IMG/VR virus record: IMGVR_UViG_3300042731_001865
Span: 1-27,844 of that record
Length of the DNA stretch: 27,844 nt
Origin: a virus
Strand: one strand, 5' to 3'
In this document: piece after piece, positions 1 through 8,262 of the stretch
Numbering within the stretch: the stretch's first letter is position 1
Layout of the letters: each line of letters starts with the position of its first letter
The notes under the pieces: model-generated
Told to the model about the DNA's origin: nothing
What the model saw: the letters and a program-made list of their open reading frames with translations, nothing else
Database searches by the model: none
Translations under genes and position numbers: made by a program

Positions 1-311
1 AGATCAATCAGAGAGAGTTTGAGGCATTAGATCCTAACTTTATCCCTAACAGAGAGAACATGATCGTTACCATGGGTGGTGATGGTGCAGTATGGAATAA
101 GAAAAAGTTTCCCTGCAATGATCTGGTCAGGACATTTGATGTGACAGGTGCTGGTGATACTTTCCTCGCCGCTCTGGTATTTTATTACATCCAACTACCT
201 TTTATGGAGGAGTCCATTGCCTTTGCAAACAAGGCAGCAGCAGTAGCAGTACAAAACCCTGGGACTTATACTCTCAGGATGGATGATGTTGATAGGATTT
301 TGGGTTTATGA
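1..311 (+). CDS. PfkB-family sugar kinase, C-terminal part (HldE/RfaE-like)
   Basis: The reading frame is open from base 3 and enters from outside the window, so the gene is 5'-truncated here. The visible ~102 residues carry the PfkB signature DVTGAGDTF, whose Asp is the catalytic base that activates the sugar hydroxyl and whose Gly-Ala-Gly forms the anion hole. An ANKAAAVAVQNPGT stretch follows, typical of the last helix and nucleotide-binding loop of HldE/RfaE kinase domains. These kinases phosphorylate D-glycero-D-manno-heptose-7-phosphate at C1. The TGA stop overlaps the ATG of the next gene (ATGA), so the two are translationally coupled. An HldD-like epimerase in the same cluster supports a heptose substrate, but another PfkB sugar kinase cannot be excluded without the N-terminus. 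Confidence 0.8.
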   Translation, partial: INQREFEALDPNFIPNRENMIVTMGGDGAVWNKKKFPCNDLVRTFDVTGAGDTFLAALVFYYIQLPFMEESIAFANKAAAVAVQNPGTYTLRMDDVDRILGL

Positions 312-643
312 GATACAATGTAGACATCGACGGCACCATATGCTATCCTGGTGAAGGGGATGGCAGATATACTCTTGCTAATCCACGCTGGGATAGAATC
401 CAGATCATAAATAAACTGTATGATGAAGGTCACGAGATCATCTACCATACCGCAAGAGGTATGGGCACCTTTGAAAATGATCGTGACGCAGCAAGAGATA
501 AGTATTATGAGTTTACTATCGAACAATTAAACTCCTGGGGATGTAAGTACCACGCACTTTTCCTGGGGAAACCTGCAGCAGACTACTACATCGATGACAA
601 AGGAATTAACTCCGAAGACTTCTTCAATAAAGATCGTTCCTAA
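308..643 (+). CDS. Small HAD-superfamily phosphatase
   Basis: This 111-residue protein starts MRYNVDIDGTI. D6 and D8 form the HAD DxDGT motif (nucleophile and acid/base). HTARG near residue 47 matches HAD motif II, and the YYIDDKG near residue 92 resembles the acidic motif IV. There is no cap domain, and the length fits the short capsular/sugar-phosphate HAD phosphatases found beside nucleotide-sugar genes. With a PfkB kinase upstream and an HldD-like epimerase downstream, it may remove a phosphate from a phosphorylated sugar, as GmhB does in the heptose pathway. That role is inferred from the neighbourhood, not from a GmhB-specific motif. It overlaps the next gene by 50 bases. Confidence 0.75.
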   Translation: MRYNVDIDGTICYPGEGDGRYTLANPRWDRIQIINKLYDEGHEIIYHTARGMGTFENDRDAARDKYYEFTIEQLNSWGCKYHALFLGKPAADYYIDDKGINSEDFFNKDRS

Positions 644-968
644 AGGATGGGGACACGAGAAATGGATCGTTAACAACGAAAAATATTGTGGCAAACTCTT
701 GTTCATTGAGAAGAACAAGAGGTGTTCATGGCACTACCATAAAATAAAAGATGAGACCTTCTACTTACAGAGTGGTCTCATCTCATTGTATTATGGTTTT
801 GATGAAGATATTGGTAAGGCAGAGATGATCGTGCTAGAACCAGGTGATAAATTTCATATTCCAGTTGGACTGAAACATCAGATGGTTGCGCTGTTAGATT
901 CAGAACTATTTGAATTCTCAACGCAACACTTTGACTCTGACTCACATAGAATTAGGAAGGGCGATTGA
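594..968 (+). CDS. Cupin-domain protein
   Basis: This 124-residue single-domain cupin has the first cupin motif as WHYHKIKDETFYLQSG, with likely metal ligands H47, H49 and E54. The second motif lies around PGDKFHIPVGLKHQM with H95. Such small cupins in sugar clusters are often mannose-6-phosphate isomerase-like or sugar epimerase/isomerase proteins. The first in-frame ATG lies 50 bases inside the HAD gene; the conserved part starts near residue 13, so the true start could differ slightly although no later ATG fits. The gene ends convergently with the epimerase gene, overlapping its 3' end by 17 bases. Its exact substrate is unknown. Confidence 0.72.
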   Translation: MTKELTPKTSSIKIVPKGWGHEKWIVNNEKYCGKLLFIEKNKRCSWHYHKIKDETFYLQSGLISLYYGFDEDIGKAEMIVLEPGDKFHIPVGLKHQMVALLDSELFEFSTQHFDSDSHRIRKGD

Positions 969-1737
969 CATACTGATCAACAGTCATGAAGTTATAGTCT
1001 TTTAACCAAGACATATCTGCACAGGTATAAAACTGGTACTTACCATGTAGGTGGGGAGGGAACGAGATCTTTTCGATCTCTACCCTCTCTTTTTTTGCAA
1101 CGATATCTGCTACATCTTGAATGCTGATAGGGTTGCCTGTTCCAAGATCAAAGATACCACTGCCTGCATTGTTAGACAGAACAACATTTACAATGTCTCC
1201 TACCCACACATAGTCTCTGACCACTTTATCTGATCCTACGAATGGATGAATCTTACCAGTTGCTGCTTGCCATGCAAACTTGCTGACGAGACTTGCCTGA
1301 TCGCCTTTGTGATACTCTCCGCTACCAAAGACATTGAAGTATCTAAACCCCTGGATGTGCTTAAACTTATCCATATTTTCCAGCACCCAATAGTCTACAG
1401 TAGCCTTTGACAAGGAGTAGTAATTCAATGGGTTAATGATCTTATCCTGGTTGCCATAAACTGATGCTGAGGAAGCATACTTTACTGGTATACCATACTC
1501 GATTGCTTTCTTAAATAGTTGGATGCTAAAGTCAATATTGTACCTGTAGATCATGTCTACATTCTTATTTGTTGTGGAAGACAATGCTCCCTGGTGAACG
1601 ATCATGTCCACCTCATCCCAGCGATTAAAATTCTCTAAAAGCTTGAAGCAGTCATCAATCTCAACCTCAACGACATTCTTCATTGAGTTCTTGAAATGTT
1701 TACCGATGAACCCACCAGCACCCGTTACGATATTCAT
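952..1737 (-). CDS. NAD(P)-dependent sugar epimerase, HldD/RfaD-like
   Basis: This 261-residue extended short-chain dehydrogenase has an N-terminal Rossmann motif TGAGGFIG (residues 5-12) and the catalytic tetrad elements YASSASVYG (near 87-95) and YSLSK (Y107, K111). The HQGALSSTT stretch near residue 48 and VFGSGEYHKG near residue 126 resemble ADP-L-glycero-D-manno-heptose-6-epimerase, which inverts C6 of ADP-heptose. It is about 50 residues shorter than E. coli HldD (310). It is the only minus-strand gene in this part of the window and diverges from the large tail-fibre gene. Another NDP-sugar epimerase or dehydratase remains possible, but the heptose kinase-like neighbour favours HldD. 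Confidence 0.8.
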   Translation of the reverse strand: MNIVTGAGGFIGKHFKNSMKNVVEVEIDDCFKLLENFNRWDEVDMIVHQGALSSTTNKNVDMIYRYNIDFSIQLFKKAIEYGIPVKYASSASVYGNQDKIINPLNYYSLSKATVDYWVLENMDKFKHIQGFRYFNVFGSGEYHKGDQASLVSKFAWQAATGKIHPFVGSDKVVRDYVWVGDIVNVVLSNNAGSGIFDLGTGNPISIQDVADIVAKKERVEIEKISFPPHLHGKYQFYTCADMSWLKDYNFMTVDQYVNRPS

Positions 1738-1807
1738 CTAAAATCTTTTTATTATATATTCTACCACACCTAAATATAAAAAAGGTGCCCACTTTAGAAT
1801 TGGCGGT
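1738..1807. promoter_or_regulatory. Divergent intergenic region with AT-rich promoter-like sequence
   Basis: Seventy bases separate the epimerase (minus) from the tail-fibre gene (plus), so both promoters should lie here. On the minus strand a TATAAT box reads across 1751-1756, with no good -35 hexamer. On the plus strand CTAAATATAAAAAAGG (about 1769-1784) is only an approximate match to a T4-type late box. The assignment is weak. Confidence 0.3.
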
Positions 1808-4800
1808 ATGTCTTTAAATAAATATACGCTTAAAGTATCTCGCCCAGAGTACTGGCAAGAGATCCATGATCTGCTTACTAGTGAGACTCATGTAGCAAAC
1901 ATTCCAGATAGATGTGCTTGCTGCTCTGATGAGAAAGTTCACAGTCCCAGCAGATCCACATACGAACTCACCCAGGAAGAGGCTGAGGAACTTGCAAACG
2001 ATTTTCGTATTGCATGGATTGAACTGTCTCCACAAGACAACCCAGAGGCATATCCTCTGCCATCTCACCATGGTCTTCCGCCAGAGAAAAGAAATGCTGG
2101 CAATGTAAAATACTACCGCACTCTGACTGGCGTTGGGTACACTGCTGGTGAAGAGAATCGTTCTAACTGGGGTGTTCGTAGGACAGGTCTGTCTACATCT
2201 CAGATTACTACCACAGGTAGTCAGTTAGCGAGAACAGATAATGTTGACTATGTATATGATGGTAGCAATGTAGATATTATTATCCATGACTCTGGTGTCA
2301 TGGCATCTCACCCAGAGTTCTTAAATGATGATGGCACTACCAGAGTAAAGGATGTTCTTCTGGATGGACCTTACTATATTGACCCAACCTTCTTCGACAA
2401 CGGTGGATACACATACACTAAGTCGGATGGCACTGTAGGTATTGCCACAGAGTCTGCTCATGAGTGGTGGAGAAATACTAACTATAGATCTCCATCTTTC
2501 TCTGGCATCGCCACAATCAATACTCCTACGACAACTTATACTGCTATAAGATCTATTGGTATTGGTACAGGCACTTCTGTCTCCCTCACTTCTGGTCACG
2601 GTACTGCTGCTGCATCTGTTGCTGCTGGTAAGAACTTCGGTCTGGCGTTCAAGGCAAACATCTGGAACATGCCTGCCATCAGTGACAATGTTGGCATGGG
2701 CATTGAGATGTCCTATGATCTGATGAAGATCTTCCACCAAAATAAACCAGTAAACTCTGCCACTGGTGTGAAGAATCCTACTGTCGTCAATGGTTCGTGG
2801 GGTTATCAGGCTGCGGCAAGAAATAGTCAATATCACTACACAAGATTTAGAGGAGCTGATAGATACCTTCTCATGAACGGGTCCTATTCGACCTATCCTG
2901 CTGACGCAAGAACCATGGTTCGTGGTTTTAACAACCAGGTTAGTGGTGCTTATAGATCATGGTCTTCTTCATCTAGATCTAACTCTACTGATGAGGCAGG
3001 AAAAGAACTCATGGATGCAGGTGTCATCTATGTTGCTGCTGCTGGTAACAATGATCAGTATGTGGGTGTAGGTTCTACCAACCCTCATAGATTAAATGCT
3101 TGTGAAGATAGGTGGTATACTGTTGGAGACCCTCGCGCAGAGTTTACTAACTATGGTAACGATCTGTGCCCCACCTCTCACAGAGACTGGATGAACCCTC
3201 AGGGTATTGGTTTCGATGCAACAGTAGACCCAGAGTTCCACCCTGTTATTAATGTCGGTGCCATCGATGACTATCCTGTATGGAGTAGTAGTATCGGTAT
3301 CGAAGAGCAGAAAGCAACTTACTCTAACAAGGGTGATGGTATCGATATCTATGCTCCTGCTGATGATATGTTGTCAGCAGGTTCACCTACCTCTGGATAC
3401 CAGGACTATCTGGTTTGGGATACTTCTGCCAAGTATGGTGCTAGTTTCTACGACGCATATTTTAATGGCACATCTGCTGCTGCTCCTGTAGTTGCTGGTC
3501 TTGTCGCATGTTATATGCAGAGATTCCCAACTGCTGATTCAAGACAGGTTAAAGAATGGTTGAGAAGTGCAGGATCTAATTCAGTAACCAGTGGTGGTTC
3601 ACAAGAACCTGGAACAACTTTCTGGGATCCTTACTATGATGGATTCTATACGAACAACTATTATAATTATGGCGATGAATACTATCTGTTCTGGACATAC
3701 AACAGAGCAATGTGTCAGAGTCCAGAGTATCCAATCAAGGTTGCATACCTGAACCCACAACTTGGTATCCGTACCGACTTAGGTGGTATCAATACACCAG
3801 GTATTAGCACAGACAATCTCCCAGAGAGGGGAGTCTTTAATGCTGGTGTTGCTCTCACCTCTACTGACTATGATCCCATTGGTGGTATTGTTGAGTCTGG
3901 TTCTCTTAAGAAGGTACACTTCCAAGTGTCTCCTAGCCCAGAGTTCACAACCATTGCATGGGAAACTAGCACAGATGATACCAGACTCACTCAGTTAACT
4001 GGTGCTCTAGCCCAGTCCACTGACTATTACTTCAGAGTCAGACATCTTTCCAATCCCGATGGTAGTTCTTTCACTGCTTATGAGTCTGAGTATTCTGGAG
4101 TTACTTCATTCAGAACATACAACCCACCACAAGGTATCTCTACTCCAGAGGTATACTATCCAACTAATGGTCTGATTCTTGATAGTGTCTATGGTCTTCA
4201 GTTAAGATCTAAAGAGTATGATCCTATCAATGGAGAGGAAACTTCTGGTACATTGAAGGCAGTTGAGTTCCAAGTTCTGAGTCAACTTGGTACGCAGGGT
4301 ACTGGTAGCAGTCCTCAGTCATATGGTGTTACGATTACTGGAGCAGTCTCTCCAGACTATTACATCATTACTGCTGTTGATAGAAATGGCGCTGTAAATG
4401 GTAATGATCCTGCTCTCACATATGATGTTGGAGATACAATCACCTTTGACTTATCAGTGCTCGGAGGAGCACACCCTCTCTATATTAGAACTACTTTAGG
4501 TGGCATGTCTGCTGGTGGTGTTAGTGGTGAGGGAACAGATACTGTAACCTGGAACACCACTGGTCTGGCAGCAGGAACATACTACTATCAGTGTGGTGTC
4601 CACCCCAACATGTATGGTGCTATTACCTTACGGGCATCTAGTGGCACACCTGATGTTGTTGTATGGGAGTCTACTGGTGACAACAATACCAGTCTCTTCC
4701 AGACTGTTGAGATTCCATTAGAGTATGGCACCAACTACTACGCAAGAGTCCGTCACATCTCTAACGCTGACGGTACTGCTCAGGCAGAGTTTACCTCCGA

Positions 4801-7111
4801 ATATTCTGCAGCAGTTCTATTCACGACTCCTGCTGAGGTTGGTAACCCTTATGGTAGAATTGCATCTACAAAGACATCTCTGCAGAATGGTGTTGTGTCT
4901 CCCGTGCTTCTCTTCGAGGCATCAGATCTTCTCGATGTTACTGTAACTGCATCTAACACATCCAATACTAATAGTTCTTTCTCCATTGGTATCTCTAGTG
5001 ATTATGGATTTAAGGACAGTGATTATATTTCTTATGGTATCGATCTACCTCGTGGTGGTAACGATATGCTTGAGAACATCACTCTCAAAGCTGGTGATAA
5101 GATCTATGTGTCGTCGTTCGATCCTGGTGTAGACTTTGCTGCATTCTCTACCAAGTTCTACAACAATGTTTCTGAAGACACAAAACTGGTTCATGGTCGC
5201 AGCAAGTCTCTGACATCTGGATTCACTCCACCTAATACCATCAATGACAATCTTGCTATCTACACTGCTAAGCAGAATAGTATAGTCACAGTTCACGCTA
5301 CGAACAGAAACACTGATAGGAGTGTTGCTATCGGTGTTGGCATCGCGTCTGGACCTGCTTCTAGTGCATTAGATTCCGACTACATTGTGTTTGGTCAGAG
5401 AGTACAACCTCTCCAAGACTTTAGAATGGATCACATCGGTGTTGGTACAGACCAAACCGTGTTCGTAAGAGCTGCAAAAGCTGGTGTATCTTTTGTTGCA
5501 TACTCTAAACCAGCAGACGAGGGTCCTTCGGGTATCGGTACTGTCGGTGATGTTAATACAACTGGTGTCGTCACTGCAACTAAGTTTGTCGGTGATGGTT
5601 CTGGACTCACTGGTGTTACCGCTATTGGATCTGGTATTGAGGTTAGAGATAGTGGTGTAGCAGTTGGTGCTGCATCTACTGTTGATTTTGGTGATAGAAT
5701 CAGCGTCTCTCCTATCTCTGCTGGTGTTGTTACAGTTACATCTGCTGACACTGTATCCATCGCACAGACTGCAAACAGTCTTGCCTCTGGTGTAGTCGTT
5801 GCTAATGCTACTAACGCACAGACTGCACAGCAAGCAGTCAATGCTACTCAGGCAGACTATGCAATCACTGCAGGTATCGCTACCATTGCACTTAGTGCAT
5901 CGATTGCTTCTGGTCTGAGAACTGATGTTCAGATCTTTACTACCAGATCTATCGAAACTACTGATAAGTTTATTGGTGACGGTAGTCTGCTGCAGAATGT
6001 TGTTGCACTTGGTTCTGGTGTTGGCATCGCTACTACTGGTGGCACAGTTGGTTCTGCGGTAACCATTACTCTCAGCACAAGTCTGGATGTAACTCCAGTC
6101 TCTGCTGGTATCGTTACTGTTAGCGTACAAGAAGTTCCTCAGGCAGTTCAAGCTGGTGTTGCAACCTACGCATCTATCGCTGGTGTATCGTCCTTCTGTC
6201 CTAACGCAGGATTCGCTACAGCGTCCACCAATGCGTCGTTCGCTGCCTTTGCTAACTTCTCCGCACTGACGGGTGCTGCAGAGACTTCTAAGAGTCTTTA
6301 CACTGAGTCTGAACTGCCATTCAAACCTCTGCCCGTTACCTTTGGTAATAAGTCTTCTAAGCACCGCTACACTGGTGTTGGATCTGATGGCACCATCAAC
6401 ATTCAGGGTTATGAAGCACCTTACTTGAGATTTGAGGTTGGTCAGACCTATCGCTTCGAGAACGCTGCTCAGCAGGCAAACTTCCCCATCAGGTTCTACT
6501 ATGCTGCTGATGGTCTTGGCGTCGGTTTTGGTACAACATCTCCATCTGTATATACAGATAGAGTTACCGAGACCTCAACATATACCGAGATCCAAATCAC
6601 CGAGGAGACTCCACAAATTCTCTACTACGGTGCAGGTATCGGGTCAACCATGGGTAGCATGGGTAACTCGATCCAAGTCTTTAACCCAGAGTTCCACAAG
6701 TTCTTAAGGGTTGGTGAGTACAAGAATCTTGCAGGTCTCAAGACATGTACACACACTCAAGTGTTCGAGGGTCGTGCTACTGCATGGTACATGAACACTA
6801 ATTTGGGTGTTGGTAACAGTGATTATGTACCTGGTGATCGTTCGCACAATGTAAGTTCCATCGAACAAGTGTCCACAGGTGTGTACACAGTGAACTTTGC
6901 AGACGCGATGAATGATGTAAACTATGCAGTTGTAATCAATGGTAGGGGCACCAATAACTTCCCAGGTGGTCTGGTAGATGCTACGGTATATGACAGAACC
7001 ACGACAGGATTTGGTGTTACCATTTACAACGGCATCCCCGCTCCAGAAGACCTCAGGGATGTTAATATTGTAGTTTACGGTGGACAAAACGGAGAGCCTA
7101 CATACCTGTGA
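1808..7111 (+). CDS. Giant tail-fibre-like protein with subtilisin-type protease and cupredoxin domains
   Basis: This 1767-residue protein is modular. Residues ~150-620 are an S8 subtilase with all catalytic elements: D161 (HDSG), H264 (GHGTAAA), oxyanion N414 (AAAGNND) and S556 (NGTSAAAP). Residues ~660-1010 are two FN3-like repeats sharing F-Q-V and YYxRVRHxSNxDG patterns; the second is interrupted at ~826-946 by a cupredoxin domain with type-1 copper ligands H889, C929, H932 and M935. Two copies of a beta-rich repeat follow (~1043-1125 and ~1160-1232), then cyanophage fibre repeats (FVGDGSGLTGV near 1262), a cupredoxin-like domain lacking the ligands (~1505-1625) and a C-terminal tip-like domain. 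No signal peptide is seen, consistent with a virion protein. The protease may process the fibre or degrade a host surface protein; that is inference. Confidence 0.85.
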   Translation: MSLNKYTLKVSRPEYWQEIHDLLTSETHVANIPDRCACCSDEKVHSPSRSTYELTQEEAEELANDFRIAWIELSPQDNPEAYPLPSHHGLPPEKRNAGNVKYYRTLTGVGYTAGEENRSNWGVRRTGLSTSQITTTGSQLARTDNVDYVYDGSNVDIIIHDSGVMASHPEFLNDDGTTRVKDVLLDGPYYIDPTFFDNGGYTYTKSDGTVGIATESAHEWWRNTNYRSPSFSGIATINTPTTTYTAIRSIGIGTGTSVSLTSGHGTAAASVAAGKNFGLAFKANIWNMPAISDNVGMGIEMSYDLMKIFHQNKPVNSATGVKNPTVVNGSWGYQAAARNSQYHYTRFRGADRYLLMNGSYSTYPADARTMVRGFNNQVSGAYRSWSSSSRSNSTDEAGKELMDAGVIYVAAAGNNDQYVGVGSTNPHRLNACEDRWYTVGDPRAEFTNYGNDLCPTSHRDWMNPQGIGFDATVDPEFHPVINVGAIDDYPVWSSSIGIEEQKATYSNKGDGIDIYAPADDMLSAGSPTSGYQDYLVWDTSAKYGASFYDAYFNGTSAAAPVVAGLVACYMQRFPTADSRQVKEWLRSAGSNSVTSGGSQEPGTTFWDPYYDGFYTNNYYNYGDEYYLFWTYNRAMCQSPEYPIKVAYLNPQLGIRTDLGGINTPGISTDNLPERGVFNAGVALTSTDYDPIGGIVESGSLKKVHFQVSPSPEFTTIAWETSTDDTRLTQLTGALAQSTDYYFRVRHLSNPDGSSFTAYESEYSGVTSFRTYNPPQGISTPEVYYPTNGLILDSVYGLQLRSKEYDPINGEETSGTLKAVEFQVLSQLGTQGTGSSPQSYGVTITGAVSPDYYIITAVDRNGAVNGNDPALTYDVGDTITFDLSVLGGAHPLYIRTTLGGMSAGGVSGEGTDTVTWNTTGLAAGTYYYQCGVHPNMYGAITLRASSGTPDVVVWESTGDNNTSLFQTVEIPLEYGTNYYARVRHISNADGTAQAEFTSEYSAAVLFTTPAEVGNPYGRIASTKTSLQNGVVSPVLLFEASDLLDVTVTASNTSNTNSSFSIGISSDYGFKDSDYISYGIDLPRGGNDMLENITLKAGDKIYVSSFDPGVDFAAFSTKFYNNVSEDTKLVHGRSKSLTSGFTPPNTINDNLAIYTAKQNSIVTVHATNRNTDRSVAIGVGIASGPASSALDSDYIVFGQRVQPLQDFRMDHIGVGTDQTVFVRAAKAGVSFVAYSKPADEGPSGIGTVGDVNTTGVVTATKFVGDGSGLTGVTAIGSGIEVRDSGVAVGAASTVDFGDRISVSPISAGVVTVTSADTVSIAQTANSLASGVVVANATNAQTAQQAVNATQADYAITAGIATIALSASIASGLRTDVQIFTTRSIETTDKFIGDGSLLQNVVALGSGVGIATTGGTVGSAVTITLSTSLDVTPVSAGIVTVSVQEVPQAVQAGVATYASIAGVSSFCPNAGFATASTNASFAAFANFSALTGAAETSKSLYTESELPFKPLPVTFGNKSSKHRYTGVGSDGTINIQGYEAPYLRFEVGQTYRFENAAQQANFPIRFYYAADGLGVGFGTTSPSVYTDRVTETSTYTEIQITEETPQILYYGAGIGSTMGSMGNSIQVFNPEFHKFLRVGEYKNLAGLKTCTHTQVFEGRATAWYMNTNLGVGNSDYVPGDRSHNVSSIEQVSTGVYTVNFADAMNDVNYAVVINGRGTNNFPGGLVDATVYDRTTTGFGVTIYNGIPAPEDLRDVNIVVYGGQNGEPTYL

Positions 7112-7114
7112 ACA

Positions 7115-7123
7115 TGCTATAAT
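7115..7123 (+). promoter_or_regulatory. Extended -10 promoter upstream of the glutaredoxin gene
   Basis: TGCTATAAT is an exact extended -10 element (TGnTATAAT), which does not need a good -35. It lies immediately after the tail-fibre stop codon. A start about 7 bases downstream would give a short leader containing GAGG before the ATG at 7144. Confidence 0.6.
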
Positions 7124-7143
7124 AGCTGAGGTACAGTATTCCT

Positions 7144-7374
7144 ATGTTCACGATTTATTCTATGGAGGGTTGTGGATATTGTGACCAAGTTGTACAACTT
7201 ATGCAACTCACATCACAATCCTTCGTAAACTACAAGCTTGGTAGAGACTTTACAATTGAAGAATTTAAGGATGAATTCGGCACATCAACTTTTCCGATGG
7301 TAATGCGTCAGGATAAAGTTATTGGTGGTGCTGCCGAGACGGCGACTTATTTTAAAGAAAATGGGCTCGCCTAA
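7144..7374 (+). CDS. Glutaredoxin
   Basis: This 76-residue single-domain thioredoxin-fold protein has the redox-active site CGYC (C10, C13) and the cis-proline loop STFPMV, followed by the glutathione-binding GG turn (IGGAAET). It reduces disulfides using glutathione. In T4-like phages this protein usually serves ribonucleotide reductase or general redox balance during DNA synthesis, although no nrd gene is in view. The size is normal for phage and bacterial glutaredoxins. It is preceded by an extended -10 promoter and overlaps the next small gene by 14 bases. Confidence 0.92.
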   Translation: MFTIYSMEGCGYCDQVVQLMQLTSQSFVNYKLGRDFTIEEFKDEFGTSTFPMVMRQDKVIGGAAETATYFKENGLA

Positions 7375-7564
7375 AGTAGCACTAAATAGAGGTGTTGATT
7401 TCATCATAAATGGGGGTAAGAAAAAGGAGCAACCTGCACCGAAAACAATAGAGATTGTTTACGGTAAGTTAGTCGGCTTCTTTAAGTGGGAAGTCGAATT
7501 TCATCTAGGGTTTTCCCTGGATTTTAAGAAAAGGATTTCCCATAAGGAGGAAAAACAATGTTAG
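7361..7564 (+). CDS. Hypothetical small basic protein
   Basis: This 67-residue protein starts MGSPKVALNRGVDF. An in-frame start at 7322 exists, but it would bury most of the N-terminus in the glutaredoxin gene, so the ATG at 7361 (14-base overlap) is preferred. The protein is Lys/Arg-rich with an aromatic beta-like centre (YGKLVGFFKWEVEFHLGF). No family is recognised. The stop codon lies just past the ATG of the next gene, so the two overlap by 7 bases. Confidence 0.6.
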   Translation: MGSPKVALNRGVDFIINGGKKKEQPAPKTIEIVYGKLVGFFKWEVEFHLGFSLDFKKRISHKEEKQC

Positions 7565-7788
7565 CAGTTTCCTTAGTTTTTGGATCTTTCATGATCCTAC
7601 TGACAGGTGTCATTTCAGTTACGCTAGGATGGGTGCTCAGAGAGTACATGTTCTACCACCATGACAGACCTAACATCAATCCTCCAATACACCCAGAGAT
7701 GTATGATGAGAATGGAAACATTATCCCTGACGAAGTAATTGCCTTCAGATTTGAAAATGCCGAATTTGAGGAGGATGACGAAGACTAA
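7558..7788 (+). CDS. Small single-pass membrane protein
   Basis: This 76-residue protein has an N-terminal hydrophobic helix of about 20 residues (residues ~3-26, ending GWVLREYM). A hydrophilic tail with HPEMYDENGNIIPDE follows, ending in the acidic EEDDED. A strong Shine-Dalgarno sequence (AAGGAGG) precedes the ATG. I recall similar proteins in T4-like cyanophages, but no function is known. It probably sits in the host inner membrane during infection. Confidence 0.75.
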   Translation: MLAVSLVFGSFMILLTGVISVTLGWVLREYMFYHHDRPNINPPIHPEMYDENGNIIPDEVIAFRFENAEFEEDDED

Positions 7789-7802
7789 TTTTTGGAGTTA
7801 CT

Positions 7803-8252
7803 ATGGCTAAATTACCACCTAATCCACTGCAGAGTGAAATTTTACGGGCAGTATCGAACGCAAAAACCAAAGCGACTAAGATTAAGTTACTGCAAGACCA
7901 CCGTTGTCATGCACTGATTTCTTTGCTAATCTGGAATTTCGATGAGAGTATTCATAGTGCTCTACCCGAAGGAGAAGTGCCCTACACCCCTAATGATGCA
8001 CCTACTCCAGATGCACAGAGTAAACTGATGAGTGAGTATCGCACTCTCTATAACTTTGTCAAAGGGGGTAATGATCGTCTTCAGCGGACAAGGAGAGAGA
8101 ATCTCTTCATCGAACTGCTTGAAGCACTTCATCCAGATGAGGCAGAATTGTTATGTTTAGTGAAGGATAAAGATCTTGGAAAAAAATACAAACTCACCTA
8201 CAACACAGTCAAAGAAGCCTATCCAGACATCGAATGGGGAGGCAGATCATAA
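7803..8252 (+). CDS. Conserved cyanophage hypothetical protein
   Basis: This 149-residue soluble, mostly helical protein starts MAKLPPNPLQSEIL and contains helices with AKTKATKIKLLQDH and ERRE/LLEALHPDEAELL-type segments. GGAGTT precedes the ATG. The pattern (lysine-rich helices, a central proline-rich linker around residues 56-70 and a C-terminal YPDIEWGGR) matches a type I associate with T4-like cyanophages, but I cannot assign a function. The gene is followed 10 bases later by another small conserved gene. Confidence 0.7.
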   Translation: MAKLPPNPLQSEILRAVSNAKTKATKIKLLQDHRCHALISLLIWNFDESIHSALPEGEVPYTPNDAPTPDAQSKLMSEYRTLYNFVKGGNDRLQRTRRENLFIELLEALHPDEAELLCLVKDKDLGKKYKLTYNTVKEAYPDIEWGGRS

Positions 8253-8262
8253 GGAGAAACCT

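Noticed and set aside
407-414. CATAAATA late-type box
   Set aside because: It lies within the HAD gene with no gene start nearby, so it is probably a chance match.
2321-2836. Minus-strand open frame of 171 codons
   Set aside because: It is antisense to the catalytic part of the subtilase domain, has no recognisable motif, and is explained by codon bias of the real gene.
5369-6364. Long open frame (331 codons) on the minus strand within the fibre gene
   Set aside because: It is rich in Ser, Thr, Cys and Arg and is the antisense of repetitive fibre codons. It has no ribosome site, and the plus strand is clearly coding.
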